From an uncultured Erysipelotrichaceae bacterium (GTDB lineage Bacteria; Bacillota_I; Bacilli_A; RFN20; CAG-826): a stretch of DNA of 9,754 nucleotides. Below are positions 1 to 7,303 of this stretch, piece by piece. Location: NCBI GenBank assembly GCA_902782395.1, contig CACZNF010000016.1, positions 1-9,754 of the forward strand, read 5' to 3'. The position numbers and the translations under genes were made by a program. Each line of letters opens with the position of its first letter. The stretch's first letter is position 1. Below the pieces are notes generated by a model. The model saw nothing but the letters and a program-made list of their open reading frames with translations. It had not been told where the DNA came from and made no database searches.

Positions 1-435
1 GGTATGTTCTCTTCCTTATCTACTGACAGTGCAATGAAACAAAGATTAAGACCTTGGTACCATAGTAGTGTTCTTCTCACTAACTTAATGAGAAAAGGTA
101 GCAAGATTATTGATAACCCTGCTAATGACCCAGAAGTTGATAACACATTTAGAAGTATGGGTGTCGTAGGTGAAGATAATACTTATGCGGGTATTGTCGC
201 TGTTAATAGAGGTATGATGCCAGTTACTAAGAAATTTAGAGTGGCGGAAGAATTCCTCGCTAACGCGACTACTCCAAATAAGATTTATGTCTACATCTAT
301 AACGAAAGTGATTTAAAGATTGGTGAAGACGGCTTTGTTAAAGAGAACCAAGTTTTAGATTTATCTTTAAAAGATGAAATCGAAATGACTATTCCTCAAA
401 ACTCTATGGTCGTTCTCTCATCTAAGGAGCTATAG
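1..435 (+). CDS. C-terminal end of a probable glycoside hydrolase (partial, 5' end outside window)
   Basis: The frame is open from base 1 to a TAG at 433-435, so this is the last ~144 residues of a longer protein. The Met at base 4 is probably internal, because no ribosome site can be seen before it. The fragment begins with a helical-looking stretch rich in Arg, Trp and Tyr. It then becomes strand-rich and ends in IPQNSMVVLSS. That ending resembles the last strand (LPxxSxxxL) of the C-terminal beta-sandwich that follows the catalytic barrel in several glycoside hydrolase clans. No catalytic residues lie in the window, so neither family nor substrate can be assigned. The next gene, a lipoprotein, starts 3 bases after the stop, and its ribosome site lies inside this gene, which suggests co-transcription with translational coupling. 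The reading frame is certain; the hydrolase assignment rests on a weak C-terminal pattern and on the carbohydrate-related neighbours. Confidence 0.6.
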   Translation, partial: GMFSSLSTDSAMKQRLRPWYHSSVLLTNLMRKGSKIIDNPANDPEVDNTFRSMGVVGEDNTYAGIVAVNRGMMPVTKKFRVAEEFLANATTPNKIYVYIYNESDLKIGEDGFVKENQVLDLSLKDEIEMTIPQNSMVVLSSKEL

Positions 436-438
436 ACT

Positions 439-3057
439 ATGAAAAAAAGATTCTTAGGCTTATTGCTCTTACCATTCATGCTTATTGGCTGTGGTCAAAA
501 TAATAATGACACCGCTAGTTACAATCAAGAAAGCATCCAAAGAACCGCAAAGAGTGGTGAAATTGGTGACTTTAATTTAACAGGTCCTGAAAACGGTTTT
601 GTGACCGATACAGGCTTTACATTCACATGGCAAGAAGCTAGTAACGCAGATAATTATCAAATCGAAATCGCTAGTACAGCCTCATTCGTTAACGATGACG
701 CTGATGAAGTCTACGTTAAAGAAAGCAACTTAGCGAGTAATCAATACGCGCTTAACTTTAATCTTCCTAAAAAAGATATTCTTTATTATTGGAGAGTGAC
801 CGCGGTTAACGCTGATCACACAAAGAAATCCCCTGTGGGTAATTTCTATGTCACTTCTCCACATATTGATGAAATTCCAATTAAGATTGAAGACGAACAA
901 GATTGGGTCTTACATAAAGAAGGTAGCTATGCTGATATCAAAATTGATAGAAGTGACTTCTTTGGTACAGGTAATGACTCATTAGCCATCGTCTTTGATA
1001 AAGAACATACATTACAAGGTAAACCAAGTAGTGATGGTTGGATTGTTATTACTAAGAGTGAAGACCGTGAATTATACGGTACTGACTCTTTCTATTTCAA
1101 TTTCTATTATTCTGGTCATGATGCCTCTGTTTTAGTCCGTGTCTTGGACTATGATGGAGAATACTGGCATAAACAAGTACAAATCTCTAATAACGCGAAG
1201 CAAACAATCTTAATGCGTTATGAAGACTTTGAACTAAGAACCGCTGGCACAAATATCTTTAATAGAAAATTTGACTGGCAACATATTAGATACTTTGAAA
1301 TCGTCTTTGAAAGAACATTTGGTGATGGTATTTGCTTATTCTCTAACATCAAAGCGGTCAAATATGATGACTATAAAGGTATGTTCATGGATAAGATGGA
1401 CTTCAGAAGTACTGATCCAAAAGATTGGACATATGAAAACTTTGACTTTAGAAACGATATGGTTATTTCTGAAGATGGCAGTGAATTAACACTTAACTTC
1501 ACCGCCAGAAACGCTGAAACAAATCCAAATGGTTTCTCTGGTTATGGTTTCCAAAACGTTAACGTTTATAAATACTTCATCCAAGGTGATGCAGTGAGAA
1601 TGAAAGTTAAATATACGGGAGCTTCCGCTAACGCGATGTTCTATTTCCGTATCTTAGAAGAAGATAACGATAGATGGCAGTTTAAACTATCATTTAACTA
1701 TTTAATTAAGGATGACTATAAAGAATTAGTTATTCCTTTAAAAGCTTTCCAAAGAACTGATTATATGACAGGTGATGGAGCGAAACAGTTCTATTACATC
1801 CAGAAGTTTAATATTGGTTTAGCGGATAACTACGCGACTGGTAGCTTAGCCATTAAAGATTTAGAAGTTATCAAGATTGATGATATCGTCGAAAATCGTA
1901 CCCGTGTCGTCTCAAATGATGGCTGTATTGATAACTTTAATGATTACAGTGTTTATACCGAAATGTATTACTACTGGGATCAAAGTGTTGTCAATAAAGA
2001 CGAAGCTATGAAACTTGATACCATCCATAAAGCTGGTGGCACAAGTAATACATATTGTGCGGAATTAGACACTAAGGGTGTTAACGCAGATAAGAATGCC
2101 TTCTCTATTTGGCTTAAAGATGCCTCTGTGAAATTTGATGATCCAGCAGTGGCCTATCTTGATGAAAAGAATATCGCCGCTGAAATGACCATTCAATTAA
2201 CCATGGATACTGGTGAATGGTATAGATATGTTATCGATAAAGTCGAAAAAGAATGGCATAAATACACCATTAAGTTTGATGACTTTACCTTAAATAACGG
2301 TGATACCTTATTTGATGAACCAAATCCACTTAATGTGAACCATATCATCCATATGGCGTTTGGTTTCAAATACTTATATTACGATCAACAAGGTAATCAT
2401 CATCCAACATATGCGATTGCTAACCCAGTCTACTTAGATGAAATCTACTTTGTTAATGCGACTGCCTCTTCAATCGAAGAAATCAGTGGCACGATTAAAG
2501 AAGATACTGATAATCCAAATAGAATTACCATTGAAACAATGGAAGGCTATGCGAACGACCAAAGCATCTTTGAAAACTGGAGCTATGCGACCGCGAGAGA
2601 TTATAACGAAATGGCATTAGCCACTGATGTCTCATCTCAAGGTGGTGCTAAATCATTAAGAATGCACTATAAGAGTTATGAATCTGTTTCATACTCAAGA
2701 GCGACACAATTCGCTAATACTATTACAGCGAAAGGTTTCTCAATTGATATTAAGGGTGATGGTAAGGCCACAGTCTACTTAAACCTCAACTGGAGAAGTG
2801 GCACAACCTTAATGAAGATGAGAGTGACTTTAAGTAATCTTCCAACAACTTGGACACATTACGAAATTGGTTTCGAACTCTTTAAAGATGTTAACGGTAG
2901 TAGTAAGACTATTTCCGCTAACTATGCGAAGAACATCGAATCCGTGTCATTCGGTATCGTGAATAACGATTACACAAGTAGTGATATCTATGTTGATAAC
3001 TTAAGACTCCTTAAGAATATCGGCTATACCACTAACACAAGAACAGCAATCGACTAG
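439..3057 (+). CDS. Multi-module lipoprotein with Fn3-like and four carbohydrate-binding-like domains
   Basis: An 872-residue surface lipoprotein. Residues 1-18 form a lipoprotein signal (MKKR, a hydrophobic run, lipobox LIGC with Cys18 as the lipidated residue), followed by a polar Asn/Asp linker. Residues ~45-140 look like a fibronectin type III-like domain (FTWQEAxxADNYQIEIA, then YYWRVTAVN). Four similar blocks follow at ~150-310, ~316-482, ~495-675 and ~695-862. Each contains a strand pair of the type 'WxxYxIxFxxF' (ILMRYEDF, LVIPLKAF, YTIKFDDF, YEIGFELF) and closes with an 'IYVDNLRLL'-type strand (CLFSNIKAV, LAIKDLEVI, VYLDEIYFV, IYVDNLRLL). This is the signature of CBM11/CIA30-like jelly rolls. 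No catalytic motif is visible, so a role in holding glycans at the cell surface is inferred. The start is set by AAGGAG at 424-429, nine bases before the ATG. It sits between a probable hydrolase and a GH130 enzyme. Ligand unknown. Confidence 0.85.
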   Translation: MKKRFLGLLLLPFMLIGCGQNNNDTASYNQESIQRTAKSGEIGDFNLTGPENGFVTDTGFTFTWQEASNADNYQIEIASTASFVNDDADEVYVKESNLASNQYALNFNLPKKDILYYWRVTAVNADHTKKSPVGNFYVTSPHIDEIPIKIEDEQDWVLHKEGSYADIKIDRSDFFGTGNDSLAIVFDKEHTLQGKPSSDGWIVITKSEDRELYGTDSFYFNFYYSGHDASVLVRVLDYDGEYWHKQVQISNNAKQTILMRYEDFELRTAGTNIFNRKFDWQHIRYFEIVFERTFGDGICLFSNIKAVKYDDYKGMFMDKMDFRSTDPKDWTYENFDFRNDMVISEDGSELTLNFTARNAETNPNGFSGYGFQNVNVYKYFIQGDAVRMKVKYTGASANAMFYFRILEEDNDRWQFKLSFNYLIKDDYKELVIPLKAFQRTDYMTGDGAKQFYYIQKFNIGLADNYATGSLAIKDLEVIKIDDIVENRTRVVSNDGCIDNFNDYSVYTEMYYYWDQSVVNKDEAMKLDTIHKAGGTSNTYCAELDTKGVNADKNAFSIWLKDASVKFDDPAVAYLDEKNIAAEMTIQLTMDTGEWYRYVIDKVEKEWHKYTIKFDDFTLNNGDTLFDEPNPLNVNHIIHMAFGFKYLYYDQQGNHHPTYAIANPVYLDEIYFVNATASSIEEISGTIKEDTDNPNRITIETMEGYANDQSIFENWSYATARDYNEMALATDVSSQGGAKSLRMHYKSYESVSYSRATQFANTITAKGFSIDIKGDGKATVYLNLNWRSGTTLMKMRVTLSNLPTTWTHYEIGFELFKDVNGSSKTISANYAKNIESVSFGIVNNDYTSSDIYVDNLRLLKNIGYTTNTRTAID

Positions 3058-3063
3058 AGGTGA
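3057..3063 (+). promoter_or_regulatory. Ribosome binding site that fixes the GH130 start
   Basis: GAGGTGA is fully complementary to the usual 16S rRNA 3' end and lies five bases before the ATG at 3069. It overlaps the stop codon of the lipoprotein gene. The in-frame GTG at 3060 lies inside this site and so cannot be the start it serves. This makes ATG 3069 the better start than the longer frame from 3060. Confidence 0.8.
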
Positions 3064-3068
3064 CCATC

Positions 3069-4085
3069 ATGAAATTTACTAAATATCAAAATAATCCAAT
3101 TTTAAAACCAAATCCTAAAAACCAATGGGAAGAATTATGTGTTCTTAACCCAGCGGCTATCTATAACGAAGAAGATAAAACCTTCTATATGGTTTATAGA
3201 GCCGCGGGTAATGATAAAACACATCTTATCCATTTAGGATTAGCCACTAGTAAAGATGGTATTAACTTCACACGTATGAGTGATAAAACACTCTTAAGTG
3301 GTGACCCTAACGGTTTAGATGCTGGGGGTTGTGAAGATCCACGTCTAGTAAAGATGGGAGAGTATTTCTATTTAACATATGCCTCCCGTCCATTCCCTCC
3401 AGGTCAATATTGGAGAGAAGATAAAGAATATTATGGTTTCCAACCAGAATATGGCCCAAAAGTTTTAGTGTATAACAACACTCTCACACATTTAGCCATT
3501 TCTAAAGACTTAAAGAACTGGAAGAAATTAGGACCTATCACTGATAGCCATTTTGATGATAGAGATGTCATCATCTTCCCAGAAACCATTAACGGTAAGT
3601 TCTATATGCTTTCTAGAGCCATGGAAAGATGTGGGGAAGGCTATCCTAATAAGAATCCCGCCATCTGGTTAAGTGAAAGTGATGACTTATTACACTGGGA
3701 CAATTACACCTTATTAATGCAAGGTGAAACAGATTGGGAAGATAAAAAGATTGGTGCGGGTACCCCTCCAATTAAAACCAAAGATGGTTGGTTAGTCCTC
3801 TATCATGGTGTCTCTTCTAAAGATGATGCCTATCGAGTGGGCGCAATTCTCTTAGATTTAAATAATCCATATAAGATTATCGCTAGAACTAAAGATTTCT
3901 TAATGGAACCAGAAGAAGAATATGAAACCAATGGCTACTACAATGGCTGCGTTTTCCCAACCGCAGTGGTGCCACATAATGGTACCCTCTACATCTACTA
4001 TGGCGCGGGTGATAAAGTCATCTGTTTAGCCACAGTTAATGAAGAAGAACTTCTTAAATACTTAAAGGAGGAATGTCATGTCTAA
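3069..4085 (+). CDS. GH130 family glycoside phosphorylase (probable beta-mannoside phosphorylase)
   Basis: A 338-residue protein, normal size for GH130, with no signal peptide and therefore cytoplasmic. Members form a five-bladed beta-propeller. Most use inorganic phosphate to split beta-mannosides, releasing alpha-mannose 1-phosphate. Visible family motifs are NPAAIY (27-32), VYRAAG (42-47) and GGCEDPRL (86-93), where Asp90 fits the catalytic acid. Others are FPETINGKFYML (170-181), a KKIGAGTPPI segment (226-235), WLVLYHGV (241-248) with His246, and YYGAGD (310-315). The Lys227/His246 pair, Arg44 and Arg183 are consistent with the phosphate-binding set of true phosphorylases rather than the hydrolytic GH130 branch. 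Subfamily and exact linkage (beta-1,4, beta-1,2, or mannosyl-glucose or -GlcNAc) cannot be settled by eye. Residues ~109-135 form a somewhat long Tyr-rich loop that probably shapes the acceptor site. The 3' end overlaps the esterase gene by 8 bases. Confidence 0.9.
   Translation: MKFTKYQNNPILKPNPKNQWEELCVLNPAAIYNEEDKTFYMVYRAAGNDKTHLIHLGLATSKDGINFTRMSDKTLLSGDPNGLDAGGCEDPRLVKMGEYFYLTYASRPFPPGQYWREDKEYYGFQPEYGPKVLVYNNTLTHLAISKDLKNWKKLGPITDSHFDDRDVIIFPETINGKFYMLSRAMERCGEGYPNKNPAIWLSESDDLLHWDNYTLLMQGETDWEDKKIGAGTPPIKTKDGWLVLYHGVSSKDDAYRVGAILLDLNNPYKIIARTKDFLMEPEEEYETNGYYNGCVFPTAVVPHNGTLYIYYGAGDKVICLATVNEEELLKYLKEECHV
4064..4073 (+). promoter_or_regulatory. Strong ribosome binding site for the esterase gene, inside the GH130 gene
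   Basis: AAAGGAGGAA ends four bases before the ATG at 4078 and lies within the last codons of the GH130 gene. The next gene starts before the previous one stops, so ribosomes finishing GH130 can re-initiate on the esterase. This is the best Shine-Dalgarno match in the window and suggests high expression of the secreted enzyme. Confidence 0.75.
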
Positions 4086-5355
4086 AAAATATTTATTACC
4101 AGTTATTGGTTTAGCATTATGTTCCGCTACGGCTATCGGTGCTGCACACGCAGTATTCGCTACTGAGCCACAAGCACATACATATCAAGTTGACTTCTTT
4201 AATAACTACTTAAGAGAAGAATTCACATTAAGCAATGGCACTAAGGGTAGAGGTAATAACTTACTCTATAAGAGTGTTGAAGCTTTTGAAGGTGGCTTAG
4301 TTACAAAGCCAGAAGATCCTACTAGAGCAAGATATGAATTCCAAGGTTGGTATTTAGAAACTGAATGCCTTAAAGCTTGGGACTTCGCTAATGACAAAGT
4401 TACAGGAAACTTAAGATTATTTGCGAAGTGGGGTATTGCTACTGAAGATCAAGGCAGTGAACCAGCTTATAACCCTCCAAGTACAGTCCTTCCAGAAAGT
4501 GCGGGTACTAATTATGAATTAGATAGCATTATGTACTTTAAGGTCACTAATAATGTCGTTAATTTACCAACTGCTGCCTTAATGAAATTAGAGGCTAATA
4601 AAGATAACGTTCTTCCGTTCATGGAATATCGTGTTAAAGCTAGTAAAACAATTACCGCAACATATGCGGATAATAAGATTACTCTCACATGTGATGGTGA
4701 AGTAAGAAACATCACTGTTAAAGATGATTCCATCAACTTAAAGATGGATAACACTAACTATGAATCAAAAGCTAAAAAGTATGAGGCTAAAGCCTTAGAA
4801 GAAGAAAGCTATCACGTCATGTTAGCGGGTTCATCTAGTATTGAGTTCTGGGAATCTTCTAAAGAAGACTTAGAACCAATTGTGAGTTATAATCATGGCA
4901 TTGGTGGTACCACAATTGAAGAATGGGACAATAAACTTAATCAAAGATTAGTGTTCCCATATAAACCAAAAATGGTGGTCTATTATGTTGGTATTAATAA
5001 CGTTATTAATTCTAAACAAGATGCCTCAACCATTTGGAATAACTTAAAGAACTTCTTTGATCACACCCATGCTGCATTACCAGACACTAAGGTGCAATAT
5101 ATCATGATGAACCTCATTCCAGGTTATAAAGGATACTTTGACACCATTAATGCGGTAAACGCGAATGTCGTGGAATATCAAAAGAACAATGCTTGGTTAA
5201 CATTAATTAATCCAGGTACCGCTCTTTTGAAAGAAAATGGTGAACCTAACGCTGCCTATTTTAGAACTGATGGCTTACATCTTTCCTATTATGGTTATGT
5301 TGTCTGGGGTGACATCATTAAACAATCAATCGTTAAAGGATTAGAAAACAAATAA
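4078..5355 (+). CDS. Secreted SGNH/GDSL-type esterase with InlB B-repeat-like domain
   Basis: A 425-residue exported protein. Residues 1-28 form a Sec signal (SKK, hydrophobic core, likely cleavage after AHA or VFA). Residues ~36-118 match the Listeria-Bacteroides (InlB B) repeat: VTKPEDPTRARYEFQGWY, then a tryptophan with WDF, then LRLFAKW. A strand-rich linker domain covers ~145-240. The C-terminal SGNH hydrolase domain (~245-422) has block I AGSSSIEFW (nucleophile probably Ser253), block II GIGGTTIEEW, block III VGINN (Asn307 as the oxyanion residue) and block V DGLH (Asp398, His401), so the catalytic set looks complete. SGNH enzymes commonly remove acetyl groups from polysaccharides; acetylated mannan or another acetylated glycan is a plausible substrate from context, but unproven. 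No sortase motif, SLH domain or C-terminal membrane anchor is seen, so retention at the surface may depend on the repeat or not occur. It overlaps GH130 by 8 bases. Confidence 0.87.
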   Translation: MSKKYLLPVIGLALCSATAIGAAHAVFATEPQAHTYQVDFFNNYLREEFTLSNGTKGRGNNLLYKSVEAFEGGLVTKPEDPTRARYEFQGWYLETECLKAWDFANDKVTGNLRLFAKWGIATEDQGSEPAYNPPSTVLPESAGTNYELDSIMYFKVTNNVVNLPTAALMKLEANKDNVLPFMEYRVKASKTITATYADNKITLTCDGEVRNITVKDDSINLKMDNTNYESKAKKYEAKALEEESYHVMLAGSSSIEFWESSKEDLEPIVSYNHGIGGTTIEEWDNKLNQRLVFPYKPKMVVYYVGINNVINSKQDASTIWNNLKNFFDHTHAALPDTKVQYIMMNLIPGYKGYFDTINAVNANVVEYQKNNAWLTLINPGTALLKENGEPNAAYFRTDGLHLSYYGYVVWGDIIKQSIVKGLENK

Positions 5356-5358
5356 TTT

Positions 5359-5847
5359 ATGAACTATCAGATGGACGTCAGTAAAGGATATCAAGCCGCG
5401 AAGAAAAGCTTGTTTAGACTCTCTTTACTATTCTCCCTATTATTCAGCGCGGTACTTATCGCTGACGTCCTACTAGTAGTGCTCGCTAATGAGAACTATC
5501 TAGTAAACCTCATCATATCGATAATTATCACCATTTCATTTACTTGGTTTGCTATCTACTTCTTCTATAACATCTATGATGATGTTTATGGAGAATATCG
5601 CTTCTATAAGGGATATGAAAGTGGACTTAAAGAAAATGATGAAGTGATATTTAAAGAACAAATTAATGAACTGACATACATTAACGGCCTATATGCTTAT
5701 CCAGTTCATATCACTGTTATAAATGGCTTAGAAAAAGTAGATAAAGTCATCTACACAGTGAATAAAGACCTTGGCTATCAAAACGGTGATAAGTTATCCA
5801 CTGTTACTTATAGCAGAATCTTAGTGAAGGCGGAGCGGCACTTATGA
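5359..5847 (+). CDS. Two-helix membrane protein of unknown function
   Basis: A 162-residue protein that I do not recognise. It has a short basic N-terminus and two closely spaced membrane segments (~20-42 and ~48-70, the latter rich in Ile and aromatics). A soluble, strand-rich C-terminal part (~75-162) contains YPVHITVINGLEKVDKVIY and ends in a GDKLSTVTYSRILV strand pair that suggests a small beta-barrel. By the hairpin topology both ends would face the cytoplasm. The start is uncertain: the ATG at 5359 has only weak ribosome-site sequence, and Met5 at 5371 is an alternative. It starts 3 bases after the esterase stop and overlaps the next gene by 4 bases (ATGA), ending in TGA. Codon use differs from the neighbours, with several ATA, CTA and GGA codons, which points to low expression. 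A role beside the sugar transporter is inferred from position only. Confidence 0.75.
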   Translation: MNYQMDVSKGYQAAKKSLFRLSLLFSLLFSAVLIADVLLVVLANENYLVNLIISIIITISFTWFAIYFFYNIYDDVYGEYRFYKGYESGLKENDEVIFKEQINELTYINGLYAYPVHITVINGLEKVDKVIYTVNKDLGYQNGDKLSTVTYSRILVKAERHL

Positions 5848-6443
5848 CAGAACTTAAAAAAGCCCGCATTAAAACAAATATGAGATATGCTTGGCCAGCC
5901 TATCTAGTAAGCGCGATTCTGATTGGATTCCTATTGTCATTTATCTTCTCAGTGGTCCATAAGTTACCCGCTTATAAGACATTAACAATCTTTGTCTCTG
6001 GTGAAGTGAGTGATTCTAAATCACTAAAGAAAGATCTATTAGAAACTTACAAAGACAAAGAATTAAAAGATGTCACAACTATATCCGCGAATGTGAATGA
6101 TAAGCAATATAACGCTAAGCTCACGATACCAGGCTATAACTCCGCGGATATCCTCATCATCCCAACATCTAAATTAGATAACCTTGATATTGGTTACTTC
6201 GCTTTAGATTTAAAGGATGAATTAATAACTTCCTTCTATAGTGGTTATACCTTCTATACACAAAAAGAAGTTAACTACGGTATCAAAATCAACAAAGAAT
6301 TAGTTAAGTCATATATGAACTTACCTAATGAAGATTGCTACATGTTCCTTAATGGTGGTTCACAAAATATTGGTGAATACGCGAATAAACCAAATAAGGA
6401 TCATGACTTAGCCTTACAACTAACTAAAAAATGGGGTATGTAA
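5844..6443 (+). CDS. Single-pass membrane protein with a solute-binding-protein-like outer domain
   Basis: A 199-residue protein without a confident family. Residues 1-14 are basic, ~15-38 form one membrane helix, and ~40-199 would lie outside the cell. The outer part starts with a strand (KTLTIFVSGEV), then a helix with an L-x-Y spacing (LKKDLLETYKD). A strand leads into SADILIIPTSKLDNL, and later comes YTFYTQKEVNYGIKIN. That order resembles the first lobe of a family 1-type sugar-binding protein, where a 'DI...P...L' strand and a 'YG' strand contribute to the fold. At under 160 residues it is less than half of a normal binding protein, and no second lobe is seen, so it may be an accessory or degenerate form. 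GGAG at 5832-5835 precedes the ATG by eight bases. The gene overlaps its upstream neighbour by 4 bases and the next gene by 1. The similarity is by eye and needs structural comparison. Confidence 0.72.
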   Translation: MTELKKARIKTNMRYAWPAYLVSAILIGFLLSFIFSVVHKLPAYKTLTIFVSGEVSDSKSLKKDLLETYKDKELKDVTTISANVNDKQYNAKLTIPGYNSADILIIPTSKLDNLDIGYFALDLKDELITSFYSGYTFYTQKEVNYGIKINKELVKSYMNLPNEDCYMFLNGGSQNIGEYANKPNKDHDLALQLTKKWGM

Positions 6444-7300
6444 TGAAAAAAGCAGAAAAACACATTACCGATCAAGATGTTAAGAAAACCCTTCCTAGAA
6501 CAAGGAAAGAAGTGTTTTTCGACTTACTTAGAAACCGTAAGATGACCCTCTTTGCGTTATCTTGCTATGTTTTTATGTTCTTTATCCCATTAGCCGTTGA
6601 TCTTTTATATTTTAATTTCGTGGAAGCGATGGCTATCTCCGCGGAGAAGAGTGAATACTTATTCTCTTTAATCTTTTATAGCATGCTCATTATGCTTCCA
6701 TGCATGATGATTGGTTTTATCGGTTTAGCAGGAGGCTTCTATGTCACTAAAAAGTTAGTGTGGCAAGAAGGTATCTCTTTAGCGAATGATTTCTTTAAAG
6801 GCATTAAAGAGAACTGGAAACACGCTTTAATTAATGGCTTTATCTTTGGCTTAGTTTTATTTGGTTTAGTCGTTGGTGGCGCTTTCTTAGTCATACACGC
6901 TGATGTGCACCCAGTGGTGCGTGGTATCGGTATTGGTGCGCTTATTGTCCTTTTCTTAGTATTTGGTATGGTAGTGGCTATTAACTTTACACAAGGTGTT
7001 TATTATGAGAACTCCTTTGGAGTCACTCTTAAAAACTCCTTCTCATTTTTAGGATTATTAAATTGGAAAGTATTTGTGATTTATTTACTTTCTACAGGAG
7101 TGGTATTCACTCTTAGTTTATTTAACTTCCTCACCTTAACAATTGGATTATTATTGTTCGCGGTCTTTAACAGTGTGGTCATTGTTTTATACACACTAGT
7201 GAGTCACGCAGCATTTGATAAATATATTAATCAAGAACATTACCCTGACATGGTTAACAAGGGTTTGTATAAAGTTAGTCAAGACGACAAGGAGGCCTAA
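6443..7300 (+). CDS. Six-helix membrane protein, DUF624/YesL-like
   Basis: A 285-residue integral membrane protein. After a charged cytoplasmic N-terminus (1-33), six hydrophobic segments are visible at about 35-57, 77-101, 128-152, 158-184, 207-229 and 232-256, followed by a short charged tail. The repeated pattern 'FF..(I/L)(K/R)xNxK' before a helix (FFDLLRNRKM near 25-34, FFKGIKENWKHAL near 117-129) and the later VTLKNSFSFLGLLNWKV are typical of the DUF624/YesL family. That family is often encoded beside carbohydrate ABC transporters; its biochemical role is not established. The chosen start is the ATG at 6443, which shares its first base with the preceding stop (TAATG) and has GGGG at 6433-6436. 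An in-frame ATG at 6431 would add four residues but overlaps the upstream gene by 13 bases and has no ribosome site. It could alternatively be an unrelated polytopic protein of similar layout. Confidence 0.72.
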   Translation: MKKAEKHITDQDVKKTLPRTRKEVFFDLLRNRKMTLFALSCYVFMFFIPLAVDLLYFNFVEAMAISAEKSEYLFSLIFYSMLIMLPCMMIGFIGLAGGFYVTKKLVWQEGISLANDFFKGIKENWKHALINGFIFGLVLFGLVVGGAFLVIHADVHPVVRGIGIGALIVLFLVFGMVVAINFTQGVYYENSFGVTLKNSFSFLGLLNWKVFVIYLLSTGVVFTLSLFNFLTLTIGLLLFAVFNSVVIVLYTLVSHAAFDKYINQEHYPDMVNKGLYKVSQDDKEA

Positions 7301-7303
7301 TTT

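Noticed and set aside
1271..1489. Short open frame on the + strand inside the lipoprotein gene
   Set aside because: It lies wholly inside a well-supported gene in another frame, with no family-like features or ribosome site.
2438..2620. Second short open frame inside the lipoprotein gene
   Set aside because: Lys/Ile-rich out-of-frame translation of a supported domain; no independent evidence.
3060..3068. GTG start at 3060, adding three residues to the GH130 enzyme
   Set aside because: The GTG lies within the GAGGTGA ribosome site that is correctly placed for the ATG at 3069.
4512..4754. Open frame on the - strand opposite the esterase gene
   Set aside because: It is antisense to a confirmed coding region, and its hydrophobic look comes from complementing the sense codons.
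6431..6442. Earlier ATG at 6431 for the six-helix membrane protein
   Set aside because: It has no ribosome site, only A-rich sequence before it, and a 13-base overlap. The TAATG arrangement at 6441-6445 is a common coupled start.
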